This document shows positions 41,886-51,085 of a stretch of DNA of 64,000 nt, one piece after another. Position 1 is the stretch's first letter. The number at the start of each line of letters is the position of its first letter. The notes beneath the pieces were generated by a model. That model was not told the origin of the DNA, made no database searches, and saw only the letters and a program-made list of their open reading frames with translations. Source of the DNA: Pseudolactococcus insecticola (GTDB lineage: Bacteria > Bacillota > Bacilli > Lactobacillales > Streptococcaceae); NCBI RefSeq assembly GCF_011170065.1, contig NZ_BLLH01000002.1:248001-312000 (forward strand), read 5' to 3'. A program made the translations under genes and the position numbers.

Positions 41886-43121
41886 TTATGATACAGACTT
41901 ATTTGTTCTGTAACGCTTTGCAGTTGTTGAACGTTTTTTGACTTTTTCCATTGGAAAGACAGGCTCTTGGTTGTACTTCATAGACAGGACTAAGCCAAGG
42001 CCAATGAGATTGCCAATCAGCGAACTACCACCTTGTGAGATAAAAGGCAGGGGAATCCCGGTAAGTGGCAGGACACCGATGTTTGCGCCTATATTTTCAA
42101 AGACATGAAAGAGGATCATCATGGTGATACCGGTCGACACGTAGATATAAAACTGGTTGTTTGCCTGTAAAGTCACGCGAATCATGCGGTAAATCAAGAC
42201 AAAATAAAGCAAGATCACGAGCGCAGATCCGACAAAGCCAAAGTTTTCGCCGATAACCGTAAAAATCATATCTGACTCACGGACGGGGACACTGACATTT
42301 GCGACGTTGAAGCCTTGCCCAAACAAGCCACCGGTCCCAATCGCAATCAGGCCTTGCGCCTGCTGATAGGTCGAGCCTTGGGCATTTGCAAATGGATCAC
42401 GCCAAGCATCGATCCGCAAGATCTGATAGTTGCCCATGCCGACAGACTTCAGAAAATCGCGGCCCCCGTCAAATGTTGTCAGAAAAATGATCCCACCGCC
42501 AAAGACAACTGCAACCGCAACCACCGGCAAAATCAGTCGCCATGAAATACCTGAGACGACCACAATACCTGCAAAAATTGCCATAAAGACAAGCGCCGTC
42601 CCGAAGTCTTTTTGTGCAGCTAAGAGCGCCATGACAGGAATCGTCACCAGAAACATGTAGCCTATCAGCAAAAAATCATCTCTGAGTTTGCGCTGTTTCA
42701 GCCGATTTTGAAAACTAACGACGATGCGCGCCATGAGCAAGATATAAGAGATTTTCATGAATTCTGACGGCTGAAATAAATTACTGCCGCCGAGATAAAC
42801 CCAGTTTTTTGCCCCCGTCAGATTGACCGTTGTCTGATCGTAAAACTTCAGCGGTAAGGCCATGAGGACGAGCCCAAAACCATATAAAATCGGCGTGAAT
42901 CTCCAAAGCATCTTGGCATTAAAGTGCATGACAACAAGTGCAACGATGATCCCTGCAATCCCCCAGGTGACTTGCTGGGTCATCACAGCGGTAAGGCGCG
43001 TCGGATAATCATGGCTTGTTGCGATATATAAGACCAAAAGGCCAATCATGCTTAGCAAAAATGCCGGCAAAATCAGCGCATAATCAATTCGACTATCAAA
43101 AGTAAGTTTTTGTTTTTTCAT
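41886..43121 (-). CDS. rodA: Rod-shape/peripheral wall SEDS protein RodA
   Basis: A 411-residue SEDS-family peptidoglycan glycosyltransferase with ten helices. Seen: QPSEFMKISYILLMAR, QKDFGTALVF, the large extracellular loop between helices 7 and 8 with ESDMIFTVIGENFGFVG, and NIGVLPLTGIPLPFISQGGSS. The end motif and the neighbourhood of gyrB favour RodA over FtsW. I chose ATG 43121; ATG 43130 overlaps the -10. TATAAT is seven bases upstream, giving an almost leaderless mRNA. Confidence 0.9.
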   Translation of the reverse strand: MKKQKLTFDSRIDYALILPAFLLSMIGLLVLYIATSHDYPTRLTAVMTQQVTWGIAGIIVALVVMHFNAKMLWRFTPILYGFGLVLMALPLKFYDQTTVNLTGAKNWVYLGGSNLFQPSEFMKISYILLMARIVVSFQNRLKQRKLRDDFLLIGYMFLVTIPVMALLAAQKDFGTALVFMAIFAGIVVVSGISWRLILPVVAVAVVFGGGIIFLTTFDGGRDFLKSVGMGNYQILRIDAWRDPFANAQGSTYQQAQGLIAIGTGGLFGQGFNVANVSVPVRESDMIFTVIGENFGFVGSALVILLYFVLIYRMIRVTLQANNQFYIYVSTGITMMILFHVFENIGANIGVLPLTGIPLPFISQGGSSLIGNLIGLGLVLSMKYNQEPVFPMEKVKKRSTTAKRYRTNKSVS

Positions 43122-43201
43122 TATTTCCATTATACCGTTTTGAGCTGAAAAATAAAGGGGTATTTGCCAAGAAAATCCAGTCTAAAAAATCCGACGCAAG
43201 G

Positions 43202-45346
43202 TCAGATTTTTTTCGTTCCCAGTAAAAGTGAGCTGATAATCACGCTGACACTTGATAAACTCATAGCAAGTGCCGCAAACATTGGACTCAAAAAGCCAAA
43301 TGCTGCAAGTGGAATGCCTATGATATTGTAGATAAATGCCCAAAAGTAATTTTGATGGATTTTATTGACCGTGAGCTGCGAGAGTTTGAGCAGACTCACG
43401 AGTCTCACAAGTGAGTTTGACGACGTGAGCACCACGTCACCAGACTGCATGGCAATATCGCTACCTGCACCCATGGCAACGCCAACAAGTGCACTTGATA
43501 AGGCAACAGAATCATTGATCCCATCGCCAATCATCATGGCGTTTGACGTTGCTCTGACGTATTCGGCTTTTTGCGTTGGACTCGTGTTTGCAATCACTTG
43601 GTCAAGCTGTAACTGGGCATTGATTTTAGCAGCAGAGGCCGCATTGTCCCCTGTCAACATGACGGTTTTTAGACCATTTTGACGTAGTTCAGAGATGATT
43701 TTTTTGGCGTCCTTTTTCACTTCTGATGAAAATGTTGCAATCCCTAATAGCTCAGTTTCATTGGCTAGAAAAATGCTAGTATTTGTTGCTTCATCTCTCA
43801 TATCTGCATCCGCCACAAAAATACCACGTTCAGCCATGAGCTTTGCATTACCAGCAAAGTAAGCTCTATCCGAGATAAGTCCGCACACACCAAGGCCTGC
43901 CAGTTCTTTGAAGTCAGTGACTGTCAGATTTTCCGACTTATCAGACGTCAGCGCTTGTGCCAATGGATGGTTCGACCCTTGTTCAAGGCTTGTCAGAACT
44001 GAAAAATCAGCGTCAGAACCCGTCCATTTTTCCAGATGAAACTGACCTGTTGTGAGTGTGCCCGTTTTATCAAAAATGACTGTCTCAACAGTTTTAGCGT
44101 GTTCAAGAGCATTGGCATCTTTGATCAGAATTCCGTTTTTAGCGCCCAGACCCGTTGCCACCATGATAGCCGTTGGTGTCGCAAGTCCCAGCGCACAGGG
44201 GCAGGAAATCACGAGTACGCCTGTCGCGTGGCTCAGCGCCTGCGTGATGTCAGCGGTCAAAATCAGCGTAAGCGCAAATGTCACAAGCGAAATGCCCAAG
44301 ACCACGGGCACAAAAATCGCTGAAATCCGATCTGCTACTTTTTGAATCTCTGGCTTTGTCGCCTGCGCGTCAGCCATGGCCATCATCATCTGCGAAATCG
44401 CTGATTCATCCTGACTGTGAAGGACGCGCGCCGTGATGTTACCATCAAGATTGATAGCACCTTCCATAACGCTCTGATCGACTGTTTTTGCCACAGGCAC
44501 AGACTCGCCCGTCAGAGACGACGTGTCAAAATTCGCCGTGCCAGAGATGATTTTCAAATCCAGGGGCACGATTTCTCCTGGTTTGATAAAAATGATCTGA
44601 TTTTCAGTGACTGTGGCGACATCTTGCTCACGCATGTTTTTCAATGCTTCTGATGTTTTGTTTTCAAGCACATGAACGGTTTTCGCCCGTTTTTTTTGCA
44701 AACTTTCAATCGCGGCTGATGTATTTTTTTTAGCTTGATTTTCCAGATTTTTACCTAGTAAAACCAGCGTGATAATAACCGCTGCTGACTCAAAATTCAC
44801 GGCTTGCGCTTGCTGCATAATCAAGCCTAAAAACAGACTTGAAAAATAAGCTACCGACGTGCCAAGGGCGACTAAAACATCCATATTGGCTGATTTATTT
44901 TTCAGGGCCATGTAGGCGCCTCGATAAAATCTAGCACCAAAAATAAACTGGACAGGTGTCGCAAGTATCAGCTGCACCATTGGTTCATGTAACATCATCA
45001 AGCCATGAAAGCCAAAAATGCCTGCAAGCATGCCCAAAATCATCGGCAATGTCAAGATTGCAGATAAAACAAATGACCAAAACAGACGTCGCTCCGCTTG
45101 ACGTTTTGCCAGGGCGATTTTTTCACGATGCGCCTTGTCATCAATAATCGCACCGTAGCCCGCTTTCTCGACGGTTGCTATGATACTCGAAAGATCTGTC
45201 TCATCGGTCATGACAACCTTGGCCTTTTCCGTCGCCAAATTGACACTTGCTTCAAGCACTTGTTTTGATGCATTTAGTGCCTTATCGACGCGTGTCACAC
45301 AGTTGGCGCAGGTCATGCCTGTGATCACAAAAGATTGTGTTTTCAT
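43202..45346 (-). CDS. copA: Copper-exporting P-type ATPase
   Basis: A 714-residue P1B ATPase. One HMA domain (GMTCANC, residues 8-14) and eight helices, with the CPC metal motif in SCPCALGLATPTA. The actuator has TGES, the phosphorylation site is DKTGTLT, the hinge GDGINDS. It exports Cu(I) across the membrane. ATG 45346 has AGGAATAAAAT upstream; a longer in-frame start at 45388 adds unrelated residues. Last gene of copR-copZ-copA. Confidence 0.95.
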   Translation of the reverse strand: MKTQSFVITGMTCANCVTRVDKALNASKQVLEASVNLATEKAKVVMTDETDLSSIIATVEKAGYGAIIDDKAHREKIALAKRQAERRLFWSFVLSAILTLPMILGMLAGIFGFHGLMMLHEPMVQLILATPVQFIFGARFYRGAYMALKNKSANMDVLVALGTSVAYFSSLFLGLIMQQAQAVNFESAAVIITLVLLGKNLENQAKKNTSAAIESLQKKRAKTVHVLENKTSEALKNMREQDVATVTENQIIFIKPGEIVPLDLKIISGTANFDTSSLTGESVPVAKTVDQSVMEGAINLDGNITARVLHSQDESAISQMMMAMADAQATKPEIQKVADRISAIFVPVVLGISLVTFALTLILTADITQALSHATGVLVISCPCALGLATPTAIMVATGLGAKNGILIKDANALEHAKTVETVIFDKTGTLTTGQFHLEKWTGSDADFSVLTSLEQGSNHPLAQALTSDKSENLTVTDFKELAGLGVCGLISDRAYFAGNAKLMAERGIFVADADMRDEATNTSIFLANETELLGIATFSSEVKKDAKKIISELRQNGLKTVMLTGDNAASAAKINAQLQLDQVIANTSPTQKAEYVRATSNAMMIGDGINDSVALSSALVGVAMGAGSDIAMQSGDVVLTSSNSLVRLVSLLKLSQLTVNKIHQNYFWAFIYNIIGIPLAAFGFLSPMFAALAMSLSSVSVIISSLLLGTKKI

Positions 45347-45403
45347 ATATTTTATTCCTAAAAAAGCGAGAGCACCACGTGTCCTCACTTTATTTTATCT
45401 TTC

Positions 45404-45610
45404 TTAAACGACTTTGTAGCCAGCTGCTGCTACGGCTACACTTGCTGCCGCAAGGTCCAAGATTTCGCTGTCAGATTTAACGACTGCTTCCCCTTTTTTC
45501 AGGTTGACTTTGGCAGACTTGACGCCTGAAACGCTCTCCAAAGCCTCGGTTACATGCATGACGCAGTGGTTACAGGTCATGCCATCAATCTTCAGTACTG
45601 TTTTTGTCAT
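45404..45610 (-). CDS. copZ: Copper chaperone CopZ
   Basis: A 68-residue HMA protein with the metal site GMTCNHC (residues 8-14). It delivers Cu(I) to CopA or to the repressor. Start overlaps the copR stop (TAATG). Confidence 0.93.
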   Translation of the reverse strand: MTKTVLKIDGMTCNHCVMHVTEALESVSGVKSAKVNLKKGEAVVKSDSEILDLAAASVAVAAAGYKVV

Positions 45611-46089
45611 TAGGCGATCTCCATTATTTCTGTTTTAGCTGCCATGTTACTATTCGCATGTTCATGCGTCTCGCACGTGCAAACACTTGATGTCTCAAGG
45701 CAGTCACAATTGACATGACAAACCGGCGCTTTAGCTGCAAGCGCCGTTTGAATCATAGTCAAGTCCTCTGCTGTAAAATTCGCCTGACCAATCAAATCCG
45801 CAATCACATCCGCATGCTTTTGCGCACAAATCTTATCAAGCAAGTCTTGTCCCATGAGCGCAACTGCCTGACATTCTGACAAAGTCGGCGAATAGATAAA
45901 TTTGCGGCCAGATTTTGTCGTCTCAAGTACATCTTTTTTGACCAAACGACCAAGCATGGTCTTGATTGTCGCCACAGACCAACCGTGCGAGTCCGCTATT
46001 TTACAGGAAATCTCATCGACACTTGCCGTATTTAGCGTCCAGATGGCGCGCATGACGACCATCTCTGAGTCCGATATAGTCACTTTCAT
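45610..46089 (-). CDS. copR: Copper-responsive repressor CopR/CopY
   Basis: A 159-residue BlaI/CopY-family winged-helix repressor (DNA-binding part about 1-75). The C-terminal copper/zinc site has two C-x-C pairs, NCDC and CTC, separated by six residues (LETSSV) rather than the four of the classic CxCxxxxCxC, plus a further Cys three residues upstream. The protein ends in a His/Glu-containing tail. It controls its own operon through the cop box. Confidence 0.92.
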   Translation of the reverse strand: MKVTISDSEMVVMRAIWTLNTASVDEISCKIADSHGWSVATIKTMLGRLVKKDVLETTKSGRKFIYSPTLSECQAVALMGQDLLDKICAQKHADVIADLIGQANFTAEDLTMIQTALAAKAPVCHVNCDCLETSSVCTCETHEHANSNMAAKTEIMEIA

Positions 46090-46131
46090 TTTACTTACCT
46101 CTTTTCCCAGTCTCCGTTTTTTCCATGTCTA

Positions 46132-46161
46132 TAGTTTACACCTGTAAACTACTTTTGTCAA
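46132..46161 (-). promoter_or_regulatory. cop-operon promoter with cop box
   Basis: TTGACA (46156-46161), 17 bases, TAAACT on the minus strand. The 20-base perfect palindrome at 46132-46151 contains TACACCTGTA, the TACANNTGTA cop box bound by CopY-type repressors, placed over the -10 and spacer. Confidence 0.9.
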
Positions 46162-46165
46162 ACAC

Positions 46166-46822
46166 CTAGTCTCGCGACTGGATAACCGCTACGATCCCTT
46201 TTTCAAGGCCAATGGTGACAGGCTTGTTATCTAGGAATTCATTTGATGACAAGGAAAAATTTTTGGGAAAATCAGTTTTTGAAAGGGGGTATTTGGCATC
46301 TGAGATGAAAAAGCCTGAAACGGCCGTCAGACTCGCAAATGCCAGATAAGTCATCTCAGGAATTTTCGTCAGAACATGCGTCCCTTCGCCCCGAAAACTG
46401 ATGTGATTGGTCTCATTCATCAGAACAATTTTTTGCGCCAGACTCGCAAAACGTGCCTGCAAAGGCAGATAAAAAATCTGAATCTCGTGATCAAAACGCC
46501 CACCGAGACCACCAAAGATGATAATTTCTCTAATTTCCGATACCTGCTCAGTCGCAGTCAAAACAGCAAGCTCCAAGTCCGTATCATCTTTTTCAGCAGG
46601 TGCCTGATACCATTTGCCGGCATAGTCCTTGACAAGTCCAAGCTCATCAGCCGTCAAACTATCAAAATCACCTATTGCCAGATCAACCGGAAATCCTGCT
46701 GTCATCAGGCGAAAAGCACCCCGATCTACCCCTACAAAATAGCTATCAGAAAAGTTCGGCAATGCTTTTATCTGCCTGTCAAATCCACTTGCAGGACCGC
46801 CTGCTAAAATGATAATTCTCAT
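46166..46822 (-). CDS. thiN: Thiamine pyrophosphokinase
   Basis: A 218-residue kinase that makes thiamine diphosphate from thiamine. Start MRIIILAGGPASG, then VGVDRGAF, AIGDFDSL, EKDDTDLELA and GGLGGRFDHEI are the family motifs. ATG 46822 is preceded by TGC-TATAAT and only six bases (AGGACT), so the mRNA is predicted leaderless; a longer frame start at 46849 lies within the terminator/promoter. Confidence 0.93.
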   Translation of the reverse strand: MRIIILAGGPASGFDRQIKALPNFSDSYFVGVDRGAFRLMTAGFPVDLAIGDFDSLTADELGLVKDYAGKWYQAPAEKDDTDLELAVLTATEQVSEIREIIIFGGLGGRFDHEIQIFYLPLQARFASLAQKIVLMNETNHISFRGEGTHVLTKIPEMTYLAFASLTAVSGFFISDAKYPLSKTDFPKNFSLSSNEFLDNKPVTIGLEKGIVAVIQSRD

Positions 46823-46862
46823 AGTCCTATTATAGCAAAAATCAGCCATTTCTGACTGATTC
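46823..46862 (-). promoter_or_regulatory. ndh terminator fused to the leaderless thiN promoter
   Basis: Minus-strand AATCAG...CTGATT hairpin with T-run, then TGC-TATAAT (46829-46834), AGGACT, ATG. Confidence 0.65.
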
Positions 46863-46871
46863 CTTTATTGC

Positions 46872-48866
46872 TTATTTGTATAATGATTTTGATTTGCCAT
46901 ACCACCAGCCAAAGAAATGCTTTTGAATCCAAGGTTGAATCCACTTATCTAAGCCAAATGCACGACCTGAGCCATTCATGAGCGCAATCGCTGCAAAGAT
47001 AAACCAGATATTTACCCAGTAAAACATCCCTGAAAGTGAGAACATGACAGTCAGAGCCGCTGTTGACGCCGCAGCAAGCCATGTGAAGGCACCAACAATC
47101 AAAGCAAGCGCCAAGGCAACTTCAAGAACTGACATGAATTTTTGCATGAACAAGGCCACTTCTTTGTTTGGAATCATGACCTTAAAGATGGGTTCTAACC
47201 AGTGTGGTAGCTTGTCAAGAACTGCCATTGGTTCGTGACCATATGAGTATGACAGACCAAATTCTGCAGTTGATTTTGCGGCGTCAGCTGTGCCAGATGT
47301 GGCTGCTGTTGTTGCAGCGTCTGTGGCACCTGATGCTGAAGCTGTTGCATCTGCTACTTTACTTGCTGTATCAGATGCCGCTGTTGAGGCTCCTGCTGCA
47401 GCGTCTGTAGCTGCTTTGACAGGTTCTTTTAACCAGTCAAATGGAAAATGCAAGTCGTTTGTGAACCAAGATCCTTTACCAAACCAAGTTGACGGTTTCA
47501 AAAGTTTGCCATCACCGACCCATTTACTTGATGCTTCGACCAGCCAGACAAGGCCATAGAAAACACGCAATGGCACAGACCATAGCACATTACCAAGGCG
47601 TGACGTGTGACCACGAAAGAGATTGCGGTCGTTTGGTGTATGGAAAAATTCATTTTTCAGGTAGGTAAAGAAATACCAGAGACTGCCGATTTGCAAGGTA
47701 TAAAGCACATAAATCAGGTGTTTCACGACCATTGCAAAGAAACCTGACAGATGGTATTTACCCATAAGTGAGGCAACGCCCCATTTTGAGCCAACTGACA
47801 CCATTGTGCCTTGGTATTTGCCGACAAACTTGTGCTTGTCGCCACCTTTGATGTCTGCAACGATATTTTCAGCGGCTGTGTGCGCTGTTTGTTCAGCTGC
47901 TTCGACAATTTGCGGTGTTGGACGACCTGTTGCTTCTTCGATAAAGCCAGATACATCGCCAGCTACGTAGATGCCCTTACCTTCAAAGCCTTGCGCTTCC
48001 ATGTAGTCGTTTGCGACCAGTCTGTGACCACGCTCAGTTTCAGGTAATTCATAGGCAACGGCTTGCGTATTACCTTGCACACCTGTTGTCCAGATGAGGG
48101 TATGCGTTTGGATGTCAGCGCCATCTTTGATCTTGATATGGTCAGCAGCAACTTCTGTAATCGCTTGATTGAGCAGAAGATTAACATTTTTCTTAGTCAG
48201 GTACTTAACGACTTTATCTGCGTCAGGGCGATCAAGTGTGTTTAGGATTGTAGGCATCATCTCAACAACATTGAGCGTAATATCAGACTCATCAAGCTTG
48301 TAATCACGCGCCACAACAGCACGCCAATCAATCAGCTCACCAACCATTTCGATACCGGTAAAGCCTGAGCCTGCAACGACAAAGTTAAGCAAGGCTTTGC
48401 GTTTTTCATCGTCATGTTCGAGTGATGCAGCTTCGACAACGGCTTCCAGATGACGCTTGATTTTAAGCGCATCTTCCATTGACCAAAGCGTGAAGGCATT
48501 TTGCTTGACGCCGGGCACACCAAAATCGTTTGGCTCGCCACCAATCGCTACAATCACGTAGTCATAATCAAGCACGCCGCTTGCTTTTGTCGCAATCGTT
48601 TTGGTTTCTTTATCCAAACCAATCACTTCATCCGTCAGGATTTGCACATTTTTTCTGTGCGCAAAAAGCTTTTGCAAATCATACTGCGCATTTGTAAATG
48701 GCACACGACCTGCTGCAACTTCGTGGAGCTGCGTCATCATCGTGTGGTAGCTGTGTTTGTCAATGAGTGTAATCTCAGCGTCATTTTTCAGCTTTTTTGA
48801 GAGTGTTTTTGCCGCCTTGATACCTGCAAAACCAGCACCAATGACAACGATTTTTTTCTTAGACAT
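46872..48866 (-). CDS. ndh: Type II NADH dehydrogenase fused to a DoxX-like membrane domain
   Basis: A 664-residue protein. Residues 1-400 form a non-pumping NADH:quinone oxidoreductase: FAD loop GAGFAGIKAAK, NAD loop VAGSGFTGIEMVG near 165, and YVAGDVSGF near 300. A hydrophobic stretch and WFFTYL-type membrane contacts follow. Then comes an about 55-residue Ala/Ser/Thr/Asp linker (about 490-545), and a four-helix DoxX-like domain to the end. It should pass electrons from NADH to menaquinone. AGGAGA before the ATG; monocistronic, with a cre site on the promoter. Confidence 0.88.
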   Translation of the reverse strand: MSKKKIVVIGAGFAGIKAAKTLSKKLKNDAEITLIDKHSYHTMMTQLHEVAAGRVPFTNAQYDLQKLFAHRKNVQILTDEVIGLDKETKTIATKASGVLDYDYVIVAIGGEPNDFGVPGVKQNAFTLWSMEDALKIKRHLEAVVEAASLEHDDEKRKALLNFVVAGSGFTGIEMVGELIDWRAVVARDYKLDESDITLNVVEMMPTILNTLDRPDADKVVKYLTKKNVNLLLNQAITEVAADHIKIKDGADIQTHTLIWTTGVQGNTQAVAYELPETERGHRLVANDYMEAQGFEGKGIYVAGDVSGFIEEATGRPTPQIVEAAEQTAHTAAENIVADIKGGDKHKFVGKYQGTMVSVGSKWGVASLMGKYHLSGFFAMVVKHLIYVLYTLQIGSLWYFFTYLKNEFFHTPNDRNLFRGHTSRLGNVLWSVPLRVFYGLVWLVEASSKWVGDGKLLKPSTWFGKGSWFTNDLHFPFDWLKEPVKAATDAAAGASTAASDTASKVADATASASGATDAATTAATSGTADAAKSTAEFGLSYSYGHEPMAVLDKLPHWLEPIFKVMIPNKEVALFMQKFMSVLEVALALALIVGAFTWLAAASTAALTVMFSLSGMFYWVNIWFIFAAIALMNGSGRAFGLDKWIQPWIQKHFFGWWYGKSKSLYK

Positions 48867-48952
48867 CTTGTCTCCTATGTATGTAATATGTAAGTAATAA
48901 CTTGATAATCCGTCTTTTTCTTGAGATGTTTGATAGTAATCTCACAATAATA

Positions 48953-48981
48953 ATTATAGCGCTTTCACAAGAAAAAGTAAA
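48953..48981 (-). promoter_or_regulatory. ndh promoter with cre site
   Basis: TTTACT (48976-48981), 17 bases, TATAAT (48953-48958) on the minus strand. Minus-strand TGAAAGCGCTATAA (48954-48967) matches the cre consensus at 13 of 14 positions and covers the -10, predicting CcpA repression. The leader is about 80 bases. Confidence 0.65.
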
Positions 48982-49027
48982 CCCTTATTTTTATGAGAAC
49001 TACCTTATCTTATTCTAATCATTTTCC

Positions 49028-49056
49028 TTGCATTTTTCTAAAAAAGATCGCATAAT
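49028..49056 (+). promoter_or_regulatory. Promoter of the CPBP protease gene
   Basis: TTGCAT (49028-49033), 17 bases, CATAAT (49051-49056), about 45 bases before the ATG; TAGGAG site follows. Confidence 0.6.
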
Positions 49057-49103
49057 AAATTTATCATTTAAGCTTATTTTAAGCTAAGTATAGGAGAAAA
49101 TTT

Positions 49104-49895
49104 ATGACAAAACCTGCTATTTTTGAAGATAAAAAACGCTTGATTGACCTACCGTTTGGCGATGATAAGACAAAAACATTGCCACTTGGTCTAAACAGTG
49201 TCAAATGGGGCACTATCTGGCTCATATCTCTGGCTTGGTTTTTATTTGCCACCTTTGTGACTTTCCCTACTGGTTTAATTCATGTGCTTGAAAAACTGCC
49301 CCTTGGCGTTGAGATTTTCAACTTCCTCATGAATAGCTCACTTTTTATTGTACCATTTTTAGCGCTCTGTGCCTTTGCAGGCCGTGCAATTAAAGGCCTT
49401 TTCAAACCTTTTCATAGCTCTCAGATCAAGTTTATGATTGGCATGTTTTTTGCAGCGTTTTTTGGGTCAAGCGTTGCAGGCGACCTTGCCAAACTTTTTG
49501 GTCCAATGACGACAAACGCCCATGTTGTCGAGGATAAAACAGGCGCCTTGAGCAAATTTATCACGGTGGCGCTTAATTCTATCGGCGGTCTTCTCGGCGA
49601 AGAGTTGCTGACGCTGATCGTCTTTTTCCTGATTTATAGCCTTGCTATCAAAAAACTGAACCGTGAGACGACGATACTTCTTGCGCTTATTGGCTCTAGT
49701 CTTGTCTTTGGTCTGTATCATTTGCCAACTTACGGCTATAATGTCGCACAAAGCATTTTAGTCATCGGCGTTGTCAGATTTTTCCTGAGTGCCGTCTACA
49801 TCAGAACCAAGAGCATCTGGGCAAGTTTTCTGACGCACTACGCCTACGATATGATTTTGTTTAGCATCGGTTTGATCGCAACCTTGCACAAGTAA
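49104..49895 (+). CDS. CPBP family intramembrane metalloprotease
   Basis: A 263-residue protein with seven or eight hydrophobic helices. The Abi/CPBP (PF02517) motifs are GEELLTL (about residue 172; glutamate pair) and LVFGLYHLPTY (about 197; histidine). Members process peptides or act in bacteriocin self-immunity; the role here is unknown and no bacteriocin gene is adjacent. TAGGAG before the ATG. Confidence 0.8.
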   Translation: MTKPAIFEDKKRLIDLPFGDDKTKTLPLGLNSVKWGTIWLISLAWFLFATFVTFPTGLIHVLEKLPLGVEIFNFLMNSSLFIVPFLALCAFAGRAIKGLFKPFHSSQIKFMIGMFFAAFFGSSVAGDLAKLFGPMTTNAHVVEDKTGALSKFITVALNSIGGLLGEELLTLIVFFLIYSLAIKKLNRETTILLALIGSSLVFGLYHLPTYGYNVAQSILVIGVVRFFLSAVYIRTKSIWASFLTHYAYDMILFSIGLIATLHK

Positions 49896-49966
49896 GTCAT
49901 ATTACTATATTTTTTCTGGTCAATGTTTTATAATCATGATAAGAAAAAAATATTGGAGATGATTCT

Positions 49967-50968
49967 ATGCAAACACATCACGTTTCATTATTGACTGGCG
50001 ATTTCAAGCAAAATGCCCATTTCTATGTTGATATTTTGGGCCTGCGCTTTATCAAAAACTCAATCAATCAAGCCAATCCACATATGCGCCACGTCTACTA
50101 CGGTGATTTTGTCGGAACGCCTGGGACTGTTGTCACTTTCTTTCCTGATAAAAAACTCGACCGTGATCGCCTAGATGGTCGCATGTACTTCTCTGGTCTG
50201 CATTTTGGTGTCCCATTTGGCACAATTGGCTATTGGCAAGCACGTTTTGAAAGCTTTGGCTTAGCTGTTTCGGTTGACGCCAGAAATATCTTACACACGC
50301 AAGATTTTGATGCCATCCCAATCGAACTCAAGGAAGTTGACAAAGCAGCGTTTGACTGGCATGTCAACTTCCTCAGTGATGTACCTGCTGAAAATCAAGT
50401 CACAGGTGTCATTGGCACCGAGCTTCACGTACCAGATGTTGATGCCACTGCAAATTTCTTTGCAGATATTTTTGGGAAGTTTGGCGTGACTGTCAAAGGT
50501 AATGTCATCAATCTTGATGGTCCTGAGGCGATTTATCTCTATCAAACTGCTCCTGATGCACCAGAATCTAAGTTTGGCCGTGGTTCTACCGACCATTTTG
50601 CCCTGGGTGTGACAAGTTCATCTGAGCTTGACTATATCTGGGAGCGCGCGGGTGAACACGGCTGGACACGCGAAGTCTATGTCGATCGCGGCTATTTTAA
50701 CTCAGTCTATCTGATCGAGCCAGGTGGCAACCGTGTTGAGATTGCAACGACAAACCCAGGATTTACACTGGACGAGTCTGTTGAAAATCTAGGCACTACT
50801 TTTGCCATGCCGCCACGTTTTGATGGCAATCGTGATGAACTCCAAAAATGGTATGCTGAACAAGGCATTTACTTTGACGACTACAAACCCTACACAGGTA
50901 CAGGTCGTCCCGGCAATGCTGCTGTCAAACCCATCCACGATCAAAAAGGTAACACGAGAAATGATTAA
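49967..50968 (+). CDS. VOC family ring-cleaving dioxygenase-like protein (MhqO/MhqE type)
   Basis: A 333-residue protein with two vicinal-oxygen-chelate modules, MQTHHVSLLTGDFKQNAHFYV at the start and GTELHVPDVDATANFF near 145. Metal-ligand candidates are H4/H5, H211 in STDHFALG, and E in YLIEPGGNRVEI. Relatives in Bacillus act on hydroquinones and respond to quinone stress. The TTGGAGATG site is good; TATAAT lies 40 bases upstream. A terminator follows. Confidence 0.85.
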   Translation: MQTHHVSLLTGDFKQNAHFYVDILGLRFIKNSINQANPHMRHVYYGDFVGTPGTVVTFFPDKKLDRDRLDGRMYFSGLHFGVPFGTIGYWQARFESFGLAVSVDARNILHTQDFDAIPIELKEVDKAAFDWHVNFLSDVPAENQVTGVIGTELHVPDVDATANFFADIFGKFGVTVKGNVINLDGPEAIYLYQTAPDAPESKFGRGSTDHFALGVTSSSELDYIWERAGEHGWTREVYVDRGYFNSVYLIEPGGNRVEIATTNPGFTLDESVENLGTTFAMPPRFDGNRDELQKWYAEQGIYFDDYKPYTGTGRPGNAAVKPIHDQKGNTRND

Positions 50969-50969
50969 C

Positions 50970-51007
50970 AAAAAACCGTCAGACTAGCAAGAAGTCTAAC
51001 GGTTTTT
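50970..51007 (+). terminator. Terminator of the VOC gene
   Basis: AAACCGT-x-AGACT...AGTCT-x-ACGGTTTTT; one internal mismatch, T-run at the end. Confidence 0.8.
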
Positions 51008-51018
51008 AACTCTTTGTC

Positions 51019-51054
51019 AAATCGCATGGGAATTTTTCCCACACGATTTATTAT
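51019..51054. repeat. Hairpin direct repeat, left copy
   Basis: Thirty-six bases, 33 identical to 52229-52264 in the same orientation. The right half CCCACACGATTT pairs partly with the left half. The two copies bracket the fic gene. Confidence 0.8.
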
Positions 51055-51085
51055 AGAGACTTTTTTCCTTAGTTATGATGATATA

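Noticed and set aside
48890..48925. TATGTATGTAATATGTAAG repeats in the ndh leader as an operator
   Set aside because: Low-complexity AT repeats; no convincing dyad or family match.
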